64,000 nt of DNA from Symsagittifera roscoffensis (taxonomy: Eukaryota > Xenacoelomorpha > Acoela > Convolutidae). Shown here piece after piece: positions 33,305-45,204 of this stretch (position 1 is the stretch's first letter; every line of letters starts with the position of its first letter). The DNA lies in NCBI RefSeq assembly GCF_963678635.1, contig NC_087067.1, positions 50,770,233 to 50,834,232 of the forward strand, in the 5' to 3' direction. The translations under genes were made by a program, and so were the position numbers. The notes beneath the pieces are model-generated. The model was not told the DNA's origin, made no database searches, and was given only the letters and a program-made list of their open reading frames with translations.

Positions 33305-33662
33305 TCTGATGAGTTCTATCCGCTCCTCAGCGCCTCAAGCGGTTAGAGTGTCCCTGCTTTCGTGTGTCTGATCGGTAGGCGACAAACCTTATTTTTGCGG
33401 CATGTTCTCTGGTTCGCTTGTGTTGTCTAATTTGATCAATCCTGGATACCCTGCCTAGTTGGCGAGATCCTAGAGGGGCAAGGTCTGATGAGTTCTATCC
33501 GCTACTCAGCGCCTCAAGCTGTTAGATTGTCCCTGCTTTCGTGTATCTGATCGGGCGGCGACAAACTTTGTTTTTGTGGCACGTTCTCTGGTTCGGTTGT
33601 GTTGTCTAATCTGATCAATCCTGGATACCCTGCCTAGTTGGCGAGATCTTAGAGGGGCGAGG
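33305..33662. repeat. 179-bp tandem duplication
   Basis: Two adjacent units start 'tctgatgagttctatccgct' at 33305 and 33484 and end 'gagatc(c/t)(t)tagaggggc'. They differ at roughly 10-15 positions. The second unit overlaps the end of a 119-codon - strand frame (33506-33865) of unknown nature. Confidence 0.9.
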
Positions 33663-34389
33663 AATTGGTCGAGAAAAACAGCAGTCGAGTTATGAACAGC
33701 ATTTGGGTTGATTAAGACATTATTAATATTCAGATCATCCATGTCAATGTTACTTGGATCAGTATTGTTCATAAAAAAATTTGAGAGCTGAGTGTTTTGT
33801 GCAATTTTTGGTCGGAGATAATGATTTCGGAGCGTTGGTTGGTAATGACGATTTTTCATATGCATACTGGTGTGTGATTGGTTGAGATTTTCTGCTCATA
33901 CTTTGCGCCCTCTAACGGCCAGGAATAAGATTAGTTAACTTGTATAGCACCACGTGATTGATCTAGAGAAACATAGTACTCGCGCCCACCCTGTAGTGGT
34001 TGTAAGTGTGGGGTGAAATGACCGAAAGTGATTTGACTGATGGCTTAATTCTAGACTTAGTGCTAGCGAGGGATGACGATGTGTAGGTGGTAACGTTATT
34101 TCGCGCTTGATAGGAAAAACAACGCCATCTTGAGGTCGAGTACTACTAGGAAGCATCCGTTTTGATTGGCTAATCGAATCCTTAAAAAAGTCCACCTTTT
34201 GACCGGTACTTGAGCAGTGACTTTTGTGTTGTTCATTGATTGGATGGGGATCGACCCAAGGAACCTCTTTCTCCCGTTCCCTATGAGAAGTGATGAAATT
34301 AAGGGCCTTATTAAAAGCCTGAATGGACTTAATTACAAACAGTTTGTCATATTGAGAAGTAACGGGGCGTTAAACGTGGGGTAACGTGA
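33506..34389 (-). other. Unidentified region downstream of RNase H remnant
   Basis: Two - strand frames (33935-34195 and 33506-33865) are open for 86 and 119 codons. The latter contains an Asn/Asp-rich part and an Arg-rich tail ending SNSLRR. No integrase motif was found on this strand. It could be a truncated third ORF of the Ty3/gypsy-like element or unrelated sequence. Confidence 0.3.
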
Positions 34390-34980
34390 CATATAATGAA
34401 CTATGCCTAAGGTGACATCAGGAACGTGCATCAACTCAAAATTGATGGGTAATAACCTACCAGCCCACCTGGATAAACGAGACTGATACGATTTGTAGTT
34501 ATAGTGCTCATTGAGCGCGGAAATTACAGTTTCATGATGAGTTAATTATTGAAATCGATTGCCTAATAGGTACTTTTGGAAGTGTTCGCATGACCAAATT
34601 ATCGCCAAGAGTTCCAATTCGTGGGACTGTAGTTTTCCTCTGCATTGTTGAGAAAACGTGAAGCGAAATCGGTTGGTGACCAGATATTGGGTTCGATCTC
34701 CTGCTCGATGCAGGCATCTAAGCCACTATGGTTAGCGTCACATTTGATTCTAGATCTCTAAATGAATCGTAATTAAAGAGGCTGAGGATTTTGGCAATAA
34801 GACCAGTAATGATTTTGAATGCAACATCCTGTTCCTCCCTCTACGTGAAAAATTGTTTATTACAGGCTTTCAACGAGTGGCGAAAATGCACCGTGTGTCT
34901 ATGCAAGTTCAGAACAAACTTCTGCAGGTGGTTCAATGTGCCCCTGAACAATCATAATTGTTTTGGCGTTTTTGGAGGTT
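34390..34980 (-). pseudogene. Retroelement RNase H remnant
   Basis: Ty3/gypsy RNase H degrades template RNA. On the - strand, pieces in shifting frames read GLDACIEQ (like the G-x-G-A-x-L-x-Q motif), FASRFLNNAEENYS (like the Y/F-x-S-R-x-L-x-x-x-E-x-x-Y motif) and, further on, RLSRWAGRLLPINFEL. The order is right, but frameshifts and stops interrupt it. It follows the RT remnant directly, as in Ty3/gypsy polyproteins. Confidence 0.65.
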
Positions 34981-35400
34981 TGAAGGATTGTATGCGCTCA
35001 ATTTTTAAAAATTTGGGGGAGTTTTTTCATCACCGCTTCAACCAGAGTGTTGTGGTCCTCCATGTTTCTTTTTGTGACCACCAGAATATCATCTAAATAA
35101 CAAATGAGCCCTCTAAAGTGCAGCCCAATGCCTTCTGGAACTCCGTCGGCATCTCGGTATCGGTATTTTCCTGTTGCTTCTCCACGCAAGATACTGAAGT
35201 TACAAGGCTGGTTAATGACGATAGTGGCAACTGACTGAAATCGTATTTTAGGTCCAAGGACGTGAACCACACTTTACCAGGAACGTCATTGGTAATAATC
35301 TGCGCCATAGAGTCAATGAGGTCATGCATATTGGGCATCGAGTACTTAATTTTTTTTTTCAGATTTGAGCGTTCATAGGCTGGGCGTTAAGAGCTTTTTC
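34981..35400 (-). pseudogene. Reverse transcriptase remnant (Ty3/gypsy type)
   Basis: The polymerase copied element RNA. Visible motifs on the - strand are WFTSLDLKYDFSQLPL (motif A, catalytic Asp context), CNFSILRGEATG followed by a frameshifted substrate-binding stretch, and ICYLDDILVVTKRNMEDH (motif C, Y-x-D-D). The pieces lie in two frames at 34998-35270 and 35093-35338. The YLDD core is intact but the frame is broken, so no active enzyme is made. Confidence 0.85.
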
Positions 35401-35659
35401 GATCGAACCATCTTTTGTTGCTGTCACCTCAATAGGTGCAAGGAAGCAGTCCGTTGTTCAGTTGTCAAGTTTTTTAATATGCTCATCCTTAACTAAGTTC
35501 TTGATTTCGCCAGCGAGTCGGTCCTGAATATGTATTGGGTTTTTCCGACCTTTCACTTGCCTAGAAATGAGAGGGAATTTGAAGTGGGTATAGAATTTTT
35601 ATTTTTCGAACGACCCAATTGATTAAGACGTGAGCATAATGTTTCGCGTAGTACAATTT

Positions 35660-36080
35660 TCAAAATTCCGATGTAGATTCGTGTGTTGTGCCCACTAGTA
35701 GATGAAAAGTCTCAGCTTTTAAATGAGATGTCACCAGTTTCTCGCGCAAATCCAGACCAAGGAGTTTTCTTGTCCGATTTTCTGAAAGTAGAAAAGTAGA
35801 GTCTTCAAGTTTCCACCCTTTTTTCGAAACAGGAGTCGTGACAGATGCAAATAACCGAATGAGACTTCTGTTATAAACCACATATGCAATTCCAATTGGG
35901 TGATGTGCGATGTCCCCGAATTGAATACACGGGTTTCGTGAGAGTAATAGGTCTAGCGTATGCTTGTTGAGGAACGAAACTTGACATCCGATATCGATAA
36001 TGGAATAAAAAACTGAAACCTGATCGAAGTTGAGTAATTAGGCTCCTAGGCTTCCCCGCAGTTGACGTCAATAGTTCAAT
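35660..36080 (-). pseudogene. Aspartic protease remnant of the same element
   Basis: A stretch near 36005-35960 reads IIDIGCQVSFLNKHT, which fits the retropepsin active-site region, with DIG in place of the usual D-S/T-G. Downstream, TRKLLGLDLREKL resembles the conserved LLG-x-D-x motif near the C terminus of retropepsins. Its position between gag zinc knuckles and RT supports the call. Stops before and after break continuity. Confidence 0.65.
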
Positions 36081-36199
36081 AACATAAATCTACACTTTGT
36101 CTTCCAACTGGAAACTTCTGTATTCGGGCTCTCTGTTATTTTCGTCGTCAATAAAGCCCCAGTCTAACGCGGGGCTAGGTGTTTCCTCTTCCTCACGAA

Positions 36200-37225
36200 C
36201 TAGACTCGCACTTCGTTTTGTCCAATTGCAACACTTAGCAAAATGTCCGCGCTCTTTGTAGAAGGTACACGTGCCTTCTCCCGCCGGGCACGATTTCCTG
36301 TGATCGGGAGTGAAAGGAGTGCGACAAAAGTAACAGGGTTCGTTGCCTTGGTTTCCTTGATTTCGACGGTTTGATTAATTTTGAGGGCCACCGCGCCTAC
36401 AAAAATTGCCTCTAGTTGACTGAATAGAGAAGGCCTGCTCCTGTTTGACCTTGATGACACCCGAATGCTGATTGCGCGGCAAGTTTTTCGGAAACTGTGA
36501 GGAAGTGTTTGCTCCCTGATATCATTCTAAAGCGAGTTTGAAAGGGCCGTCCAGGTCCGTCGTGGCTTTGATCAGTTGTTGTTATCCTTCCGATTAAGAG
36601 GTTTTTAAGAGCTTTCCTCCCCTGAGTGGTCGGCCAGTTGCACATGACGAAAAAATATCTTAGTCTAGCATCAAAACGGTAGTATAAAGTTTTATGTGTT
36701 CAACCGTGTAATCTCGGTCAACTTTGAATAGGACTTCACAACTATCGTGGAAGTCTTTGAACGACGTCACACCGACGTCGGTGTGCGGGAAGGAGCCATT
36801 GTATCGCCGCCTCTTACCTTCATTGCCAAGCGAGAAAAAATTCTTGATTTTAATCTGGCTTCCGTTTCGTCCGTTTCGTGGTGAAACCAGTTTTGACTGA
36901 TTCGCGGTCCTTTCCTCCGTCATTCCTGATTAAACTCAGTCACTCTGCGGACAGCTATCTGATTCCGGAGGATCCTAGCATTGGTCTCAGCAGCATCTCC
37001 GCCTTGTCCTGGTGCCTCCTTTTTCGGAAGAGGTTCGTCGATAATCTCTGCTGTATCGACGACGAGATTATTGCGGTTGATATTATCCTTGAGACTCACT
37101 GCCTAGAAGAATTGACCAATCCAAGTCTCCCACAGGAAAAGAGGTTTAATTGATGGTTTCGTTCAGAACTGAGCAATTCCTAACAAGTCAGTCCTGTCGT
37201 CGTTCACAGTAACTGCTAGCTGCGC
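36200..37225 (-). pseudogene. Gag remnant with zinc-knuckle-like region
   Basis: Gag forms the element's capsid and binds RNA. A 36230-36335 stretch reads PCYFCRTPFTPDHRKSCPAG and then CTFYKERGHFAKCC: two tandem CCHC-like knuckles. The second has Tyr where Cys is expected, and an extra Cys at its end. Upstream, 36660-36923 (FKDFHDSCEVLFKVDRDYT) could be capsid or matrix sequence. A start near 37225 (MAQLAVTVNDD) is possible. Frameshifts are present. Confidence 0.65.
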
Positions 37226-37433
37226 CATGACATTATCCGAAGAATGTTAACTCAAAAACTAGAGAGTTTTATAAGGATAATGTAAATTAGTTGAATAATA
37301 ATTGGTTGGAAATAGAGTTGGTTGAATCCGATACACAGTATCAATTTAACATTAAAGGAATCACGTTTACAACATAAAAGTAAGACTATGTATTTAACAC
37401 CTATATCTAAGCATAACATAATCAAGAGTGACC
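37226..37433. other. Leader-like region upstream of gag remnant
   Basis: On the - strand this would be 5' untranslated sequence of the element. No clear primer-binding site or LTR end was found. Confidence 0.3.
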
Positions 37434-37555
37434 GTGTTCAACACAATGTTTCTAATTCGGCCCTAAGTGGCCTTGAAGATAACCGCTTGCAAAACACTGC
37501 AAAATGATGTGAGGAACCGTAATTAAGTACGAGTTACCGAAGGTGACCTCAAGAT
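37434..37555. repeat. Isolated partial unit of the 380-bp satellite
   Basis: About 120 bp match the 'acacaatgtttctaattcgg' to 'gtaccgaaggt' part of the units at 32040-33125, with several changes. It flanks the retroelement gag-RT remnants on the side opposite to the array, as an LTR pair would. Confidence 0.8.
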
Positions 37556-37715
37556 AATCAGGGAAAAATTAAATTTCATTATAGGGACGTTTTTGAAAAT
37601 TTTCGATTGCACTGAGCTTAGTTCGAATTGATCGGTTCCTATCGAATTGTGGTGACGTCTTGTTGGTTTGATGATTCCAAGTTCATTTTCCGTGTTACAT
37701 AAGCCAACCATAGTA

Positions 37716-37886
37716 TAAACCAGCCGAAGTACAAACCAGGCGAAAATACGTAAGTGTTGTGTAATAGTTATATAAGAATTACGTAACAAAGCCGAAAGTT
37801 ATGCAAACTCATTCATATGATGTAACTTTTCGGCTGGCTCATATACGCCGCTTATTTTCGGTTGACTTATGCTTCGGCTGGTTTAG
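37716..37886. repeat. Palindromic element 3' of the receptor gene
   Basis: The arms begin 'taaaccagccgaag' and end 'cttcggctggttta'. Inside, 'cgaaaatacgtaag' and 'gccgaaagtta' pair imperfectly with 'cttattttcggtt' and 'taacttttcggct'. This is a foldback of about 170 bp. Its edge lies 9 bases from the receptor-like gene's stop codon on the opposite strand, so it sits in that gene's 3' UTR. Confidence 0.75.
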
Positions 37887-37894
37887 GTACTCTC

Positions 37895-40800
37895 TCATTT
37901 TGAGAAGGTGGCATTCCAGCCTCGTTTGAAAGCCTCTCGCATCGGCTGCATGAAGAGAAGGATTGGACTCCTTAAGATGATGCCGAGAGTGTTGACCTGG
38001 AGGCCGATGGCCTGGTAGAAGATGAGGTCGTTCACGGTATAGTCAACCAGCAGCCAGAATCCGTAGAACACGAAGCAGTAGGAAATGGATCCGAATATTG
38101 CGTACATGGCCGAAGTGCCGGCAAGAGCCATGATTAGCTGTAACAGTAATAGGGGTGGCAATTCTTTAGTAGATATCATAGGGGGGATTGTTAAGTAGAT
38201 CCGGTTTTTCAACCCAATGTCCACTAGAGGAAAAATGTTTCTTTAGAATTGTAGCTGTAACAGTAATATAGATATGATTGGCATGCACTTTGAAATTATA
38301 TGATTCGCATCGAAAGTATTTTTCACATGATTAGCAGGAATATTGTTAGTCATGGTTAACTTATACCACACCTAATCAACCACCACTTTGCTTGAGATAC
38401 TTGAAACTGGTGGGGAAAAAACTGTTAACTGTTCTATGTCTTAGTCACTGTTAAAGAGCCTCAAAACTTTAATGTTGTCATTGTCTTGAAAAACTCGCTC
38501 TTGGTACATAAATTTTGTTACTGTGGGCCCTTATGAGTGTTTTTTGACGAAAGTCAAAAACGTTTTGAAAGAAGCCACGCTACGCCCAAGTTTTTTTAGT
38601 CACATCAAAAAAACTAACCCTCTCCACATCCCACGACAGATATTGTCTTTTATAATATTTTACTAGGTCAGGTTTAGTTACCCGGGTTGACCAAAATGTG
38701 CAACCATACGTCGCAGCATGCATGGTTCCATGGAAGCCATGAAAAATTGCCGACGTATTTTTATGTTAAAATAACACATTTTCCATGCATGACGCGACGT
38801 ATGATTCCACATTTTTTTAAAGTATGGGGGACTTCAAATTAGACAATATTGATACTTTTACTAGGGCTGTTGATAAATTATATGTCACCATGGAAGCTTG
38901 CAATGTATGGGTACTATGGTATCATGCATGGCGCGACGTATGGTTACTATGGTACCATGCATGGCGCGACGCATGGATACCATGGAAACATATATGGCGC
39001 TACATATGTTTAACAAAGAACCATATTTGGCGCGACATAGAAACTGAATAATCAAGGATGTGCATGGTTGCGCATTATCTTCTATGGTGGGCAACCCGGG
39101 TAATACGCCAATGAACGTCTCATTAACAACAAAAAACGGTAGAAATGATTGTCTATCAAATCATGAGACGAATTTGCAACAAATTATAGAGTAATTAGGT
39201 CAAGCTTTAACCTCTTTTTCGGCAGCTGAGTTGTTGGCGCTGTTTTTTCGTCCCTGAATGAGATATAGCAGCAGCAGTGTTGCCACTGAGATGATCAAGA
39301 TAGCTGGTAATCCGACCAAACTCATGATACGCTCCACCAATCCAGTCTCACTCGCGCAAAACAGCGTTGTTCCATCGTCGATTCTGACACTCAAAAGCGA
39401 CATTGGGATCAGACTCACGCCAATGACCGCAATCAGTGGTGCCAGCAGGTACCACGCAGTTTTAGTGGTGCAGTTTTGTTTGTACCTAATAAAAGAAGTA
39501 TAACTTCNNNNNNNNNNNNNNNNNNNNNNNNNNNNNNNNNNNNNNNNNNNNNNNNNNNNNNNNNNNNNNNNNNNNNNNNNNNNNNNNNNNNNNNNNNNNN
39601 NNNNNNNNNNNNNNNNNNNNNNNNNNNNNNNNNNNNNNNNNNNNNNNNNNNNNNNNNNNNNNNNNNNNNNNNNNNNNNNNNNNNNNNNNNNNNNNNNNNN
39701 NNNNNNNCGTTGACAATAATGCTTTTCATAACATTCCCTACTAGGGCTAAAAAAAATTCAAGCAATTAATTAATAAACGGTTTTTTCCAACCATCGAAAA
39801 TGGGAAGGAATGACTGTCGAATATAATTAGTTTCCACTTTTTTTGTTCAGCTCTTTTTATCACATCACGCCGAAAAAAAAACTTCATTAATTTGAAAAAA
39901 CTTTGTTGTAATTTTTTTAAGACTAGGATCGGAATATTCTGTGCCATTTGGACAGTAACCGGCTATCCTTGTTTATGATGTGAACTTGTCTGAGAAGTTT
40001 TTATTCCATACAATGAAATATTATGAAAAGCATTTTTCCCTTAAATAAATTTTATAAACGTTTGTGTTTTGTCCAAAAACAATTCAAGCAAAACTTTTTC
40101 AGCTAAGAAAAGCTAAGAAACAACAATCTCACAAGCAAACTGCATTTGAAGATTTTCCATATGGATTATTTTTTGAACCCACTCAGAATAAGGATTAAAA
40201 AGCGTTTTTTGAATGGCTAGATGTTCTCGTTAGAAATCATAGCGAGAAGAAACAAGGTCGTAACAACTAAATTTTCTGGTGAACGATTAACAGGGTGTGA
40301 AAAATTTCGACAACTGAAAGACCGAAACAAAGTTAACAAATTGTTCGGGCGCTATTTTAAAGTTGATTTTTTAATGATTTTTTGCGTATTTTATGACATT
40401 GAATTCTGCTTTTAAATTCCGAAATTTATGGCAGTTCGATATTCTTTGTTGACTTGAAATTTCCGATAGTTACGGTTAATTTACGCATGAAATGAAATGT
40501 TGCCAATCAACCAGCTACCCGAAACCGATCTACCTCGGAACCGAAACGAGGCAGAAATTTTAGATGCTTTCTACCTGCAAAAAATCGGGGTTAAAAAATT
40601 CTGGCCTGACTTGACAACTAGAAAGGTATAAAAATTCAACAGAAAGGCAAACATTATCAAACATGAAAATGAAGCATAATCTGTCATCAAGAAATGTATA
40701 TTTTTCTTTTGCAAAAAGTGAATAATTATCGCATCTTTTCAAGAATTCTAGGTCGTGCAGTTCTCTAAAATTATTTTCAGTTCTTGGTAATTGCTGTCAA

Positions 40801-42210
40801 GACGAATATTTTTGTAAAACTAACAAAAACCTAACCATTGTAGCCGCAGATTGAGTAGTAGATCATTGACAACTGTTGCACAATTTGAGCAACCGACAGA
40901 GCTTTCTCGCAAAAATTTCCAGTCCCCGTACAACAATCCCTTAAATTAAAAGAAAAAATTCTGAGAAAACATTAAGCGAAAAGAAGCCAATTATTAATGT
41001 GCTGTTTAATAAGTCGGTTCTTTTTGGTCATTTTATTTTGATTATAAATTCACAAACTTTGAAGTTTATTTTTTGAAATCAAAATAGAATTCCATTTTAA
41101 GTTTTTAAGAATTTATCTAGCCTCAATTTTCAAACCAGACTGTGATTTTATTTAAAAAAGATTTATTCATTACGGGTCAATATATATTTCAATTCTCTCC
41201 CTGGTTGAAAAATGTTGAAATCAAGATGATCAAAATCATGTTTTCTATCTAATCAAATTGATGATCTGCATAAAAAATTCTCCGATTGGCTGGTGCAATA
41301 TATAGGGTATCGGTTTCGAATTGTTCAGTTTCTTCTGATTCAGGACAGATTTTTGAACCAAAAAGAATTTAATATTTTTTATTCAGTTTTATGACAGTCT
41401 TTTTTTGCCTTCAGGACACCAAACCCTGAAACTTTTAATTTGGAAGCAATTACCATAGTGAACTATTCGACATCTCGATTTGAAAGATTTGCATTTGAAA
41501 CAGTAGCTTGCAAATTTTTTTGACGAGAAGCCTTAAAAAATTGGTGATTCCTCTTGCCAGCCACGTAAAAAATTTAAATATTGTGATTTTTCTTTCATAT
41601 GGTCAATAACTTGCTGCTGGGCATATGATGGCCATATTTTATACAGAAAGCTCAGTTATGTTGTAAGAAAGAAGAGTGCGTGAAATTCTTATCAAGAACT
41701 ACATGAAATGGAAAAGAGCCGCTAGAGTCACCGAAAAAACTAATGAATAATAGTCTTCCTCGCGTTTTTGACGTTTGTTCAGCAGCTATCTATGATCAGA
41801 CCGGAACAAAATTTGGCAAAAAAAATGAAACAAAAATTTGGCAAAAACTTGGAACAGAAAATTGGCAAAAACTTGGAACAGAAAATTGGCAACTTTTTCA
41901 ATGGAAAATTGGCAACAATGGAAAATTGTCGAATATTTCAAAGATTCCATAGGTGGGCTCTGGGGGCTGGAAAAGAAAAGAATCCTTGGAGAAAAGTCTT
42001 AGCAGAGTAGTCTCCTTGCAGTCCTCTAGCGATGAAGATGACAACCAACTGGCTCAAACAACCCAGAGCGCACAGAAGAGACAGAACGAGAACTATGTAG
42101 CTCAAGTTCTCCGTCGCTCCATCGGGCTCAATTGTCGTACTCGTTGTGTCATTCCAAGCGGGTTCAAAGGGATTGTAATCGGATCCAATATCACCTTTTT
42201 GATCCGACAT
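37895..42210 (-). CDS. Seven-helix receptor-like membrane protein, partial exon set
   Basis: I see four exons: first about 42210-42030 (start MSDQKGDIG; helix LSYIVLVLSLLCALGCLSQL), then 40939-40836, 39485-39212 and the last 38137-37895 with the stop. The N-terminus is acidic with N-D-T/N-L-S glycosylation sites and no signal peptide. The helices read like TM1; TM3 after a Cys (NFCEKALSVAQIVQQL); TM4 with a Trp (TAWYLLAPLIAVIG), a Cys-containing loop and TM5; and TM6 and TM7 followed by MREAFKRGW. Exons 39212 and 38137 join in phase 0. The 40836 donor is phase 1 but the 39485 acceptor needs phase 2, so at least one exon, probably with TM2 or a loop, is missing, perhaps in the N gap. The donor of exon 1 is also unclear. 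No DRY or NPxxY motif is visible, so the family is undecided; a GPCR is the best guess. Confidence 0.65.
38680..39101. repeat. Terminal-inverted-repeat element with 33-bp internal repeats
   Basis: It begins CCCGGGTTGACC and ends GGGCAACCCGGG, with TA on both sides, like the element at 22800-22934. The outer arms also share 'tgcaaccat' / 'atggttgcgca'. Inside, 33-bp units around 'catgcatggcgcgacgtatgg' repeat four times with divergence, and two more relatives lie in the left arm. It lies in the last intron of the receptor-like gene. The 75-codon frame with repeated W-Y-H-A-W-R-D is a by-product of the repeat. Confidence 0.8.
39508..39707. other. Assembly gap of 200 N
   Basis: Exactly 200 unknown bases, a usual placeholder size. 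It lies 22 bases upstream (on the - strand) of the 39485 acceptor of the receptor-like gene, so unseen intron or exon sequence may be missing. Confidence 1.
39708..40835. other. Intron of the receptor-like gene
   Basis: It contains a reverse R1 fragment near 39900-40010 ('atattctgtgcc', 'taaccggctatccttg'). I found no further exon on the - strand, although one is needed for phase. Frames of about 60 codons have no motif. Confidence 0.4.
41811..41925 (+). repeat. 24-bp tandem repeat
   Basis: Three to four units of 'ttggcaaaaacttggaacag' plus AAAA, with flanking degenerate units. It lies in the first intron of the receptor-like gene, just beyond the first exon. Not coding on the gene's strand. 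Confidence 0.85.
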
Positions 42211-44146
42211 TGTTTTGGCGGTATTCCCAATTTTCTCACCACCTGAAGTACGTATTATGTCAAGTTCTGTGTTAAATATGCTTAGAATAATCTTTGAAAA
42301 ACTTTTTTGTTTTGCTCCGAATGTTAAATAAAGTGAGACAATTTTTGGCCGAAGCGGATTTTTCATTCAGACCTTTTTCGGTGATCGAAATTTTGTTTTT
42401 TACCCAAGTTGTTGCCCATACCAGAAAAAGGCCTATCATAGAGTTTGATATATGAAATCGATGAGAAAAATTCTTAACATACGATTACCAAAGAAGGTTA
42501 TGATACATACACGATACCAAAAATTATCCTAAAATTTTTTTAAAACCAAATAAAACTAACTTTTGTAGATTTTTAATTGATGAAATTGCAAATTTGGCAT
42601 CAAAAATGTTTTTTTTTAGCAAAAAATTTTTATTCTGTCTTTTTCACATATAAAAGTTGTTGATATTCATTGTTCTAAGCGAGTCTGATTGCAAACTCGC
42701 AATAAACATTTCACGGGAAAAATTACATAGAATTTTGATACTCTGTGTCTATAGCGTAGTTCAGACTGAGTTTTCACACAAGAAAAATCCAACAATTACA
42801 AGCAAGGGTTTTTTTATTCACAATATAGTGTTTATACACCCATATATATAAGTTTTCGGAATATCTGCGTTCTAGCCATTTACAAAAAGTTACGTCTTTT
42901 TTGTCCAGAAATATTGTGAAAGTCAAAGCATTAGTTTTCTTGTCAAATCATCAAGTGCATGGTATTTATCTGTGTTGTGAACTTTTCTTAGATGAAACAT
43001 AAAGTTTCGACGTGAATCTCCGAGAACGTTTGGAGTTTAGTAAATGGAAAAAAAAGCGTTTGAAATTTCATAGAACCAAAACAACGCTTGCCAAACTTGT
43101 TAATAGTTCAAAACATTGCTTATGCTTAGCCAAGAAGGTCCTGGGTTTTTGAACAGCACTCAAAACTTCATAACTGAAGTCAGAAATTTTTTCATTTTCG
43201 GGAAAAAACCACTATCAAACAATTTCATAGTTTAAAATAATTGCGCAAAAAAATTAACAAAAAATATGGCGAAAAATTTTGTTAACTAAATCCAGCGTGT
43301 GGGCGAAAACTTATGATAGTGCTTCATTGTACAGAAAAGCTATTTTCTTTCCAAAAAATTTACGTACTTCAAATGAATTTGTATTACAACTTTTTTTTCC
43401 TTTTTTGAAATTGTATAATAAGCATTCTTAATCAATCCGGGTAGCAAAAATTTTTCAAACCTCAATTAAGATACTGAAACTTTGAGTGCAAATAGAAAAA
43501 GGTATGCAACATTTAGCAGCAATGTTTTTTGTTAAGCTTTGAGGATTTTTTTATAACTGCCGATTCGACCAAAACTTCGGACTAATTTATTCGAATATTA
43601 ATTGATAGTCTATGATGTATGTAATCCCGCGAGTGAAAAAGTGATCTTAATTTAATCAAACCTGGCTAATTATTCCGCACTCTTCGAGATTTTTTAAATA
43701 GTTTTTTTTTAATTAAAGCAAAGCGTACGTACAGTGCTGGAAAGAGAACATTAAAACAAAAACTGAAAAATTTCTCCAATCAAATTCGATAGAATAAAAA
43801 AAATACGTTAACTGAACCATAGAAAAAAACCTGTTTTTATTATCAATGATGGGTTTCTTGTTCAGTTTCGCGTGAAAAAAAAGTTTTCAGGCAAGTTTTT
43901 CAAAGTCATTCAAAAAATTATTTGATTGAAAAAAAACATTAGCTTCAGAATAGGAACTGAAAAACGAAATACAGCTTTAAAATAGTTTTTTTTTAATCAG
44001 ATGCGATAATTATTTTGAACTATATGAGCGGCGTAATTTCAAACAAAAACCAACTTAAGCATATAAAGATAACATAAAAATGGCTATAACTTTTAGAAAA
44101 TTATAGCAGGTGGAATAATTTCTCTACATGCAAAATTGAGTGATTG
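42211..44146. other. No gene seen upstream of receptor-like gene
   Basis: AT-rich sequence with many homopolymer runs. A promoter or 5' exon for the - strand gene may be here, but I could not identify one. No repeat family was recognised. Confidence 0.4.
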
Positions 44147-44416
44147 ATTTTGTCAATCTTACAAGTGAGAATTTTTTTCGAAACTATTAAGCATTTTTTC
44201 GAAGTCTATCCTGATAGTTGATTGGGGAAGTAACTTTGCTTCGTATCATTTTGGTTCTGATTTTCGATGAACACTACTTAAATTTTGTCAATCTTACAAG
44301 TGAGAATTTTTTTTCGAAACTATTAAGCATTTTGTCGAAGTCTATCCTGATATTTGATTGGGGAAGTAACTTTACTTCGTATCATTTTTGTTCTGATTTT
44401 CGATGAACACTACTTA
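44147..44416 (+). repeat. 135-bp tandem duplication
   Basis: Two adjacent units start 'ttttgtcaatcttacaagtg' (44148 and 44283) and end 'cgatgaacactacttaa'. They differ by only a few substitutions and one T. It is followed at about 44430-44620 by a piece of the R3 family ('gacgatatttttcatcatc', 'gctataagcgcgtaaaggg'). Confidence 0.9.
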
Positions 44417-44616
44417 ATATACACTCGTAAGGTTTTTTTCTTTAGACCAATTTTTGTTTTCGACAAGCATTTTTGACGATATTTTTCATCATCTGAAATT
44501 TATTATTCTGAGCTTAAATTTCACACAAGTTTAAAACGCGTTTCATGTGCCTGTTTTTATTTTAGTGCTATAAGCGCGTAAAGGGCGATCAAAAAATTGA
44601 CCAAAACTTAATTGAC

Positions 44617-45089
44617 ACATGTTTATTTTTCTATACAATACAACACGATATGCCAAACATATCACTTTGTGCGCTAAATAGCGTTTTGGCGATGGAGGTT
44701 TCTTTCGAAAAGATCCGATTTTTTTTCTTTTTTTTTTGGTTAAGACTTCATTCCATAGAAAAAAGGGCACTCGGATTCGGAAAAATTACTAGTCGACATT
44801 CCAATCAATTTTCTTGTTGCCTTATAAAGTATCACAATAAGAAGAAGTCGGCAATGATTGTTTCTCAAGACTTTTTTTAATCAAATTCCAGGTTTGATGC
44901 AACTTTTCATTCCATTTCCAAGATATTCACTTAAGAGCAATTTCTGGGTTTTCTGTGGTGGATTCATAAGGTTACAAACATTGTTGAATGTAATTTTTAA
45001 AACTGTATGGTATTTTATTTTTCTACGAACATGTATGCATGCAAAAGTTTTGAATTCTAAAAAGAGGTGTTTCACAATGCTAGATTCTA
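44617..45089. other. No gene seen
   Basis: AT-rich. Overlapping frames at 44543-45103 on both strands lack motifs. Confidence 0.4.
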
Positions 45090-45204
45090 TTGATTGCTAT
45101 TGAAGCGTTTTCAATTTACTTTTCAATTAGATCAATTTTAAAATCTTCTTGATTGCTATTGAAGTGTTTTCAATTAACTTTTCGATTAGAACAATTTTAA
45201 ATTC
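45090..45204 (+). repeat. 59-bp tandem duplication
   Basis: Two units share 'ttgattgctattgaag', 'tgttttcaatt' and 'acaattttaaa', starting at 45090 and 45149, with about 10% divergence by eye. Confidence 0.8.
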
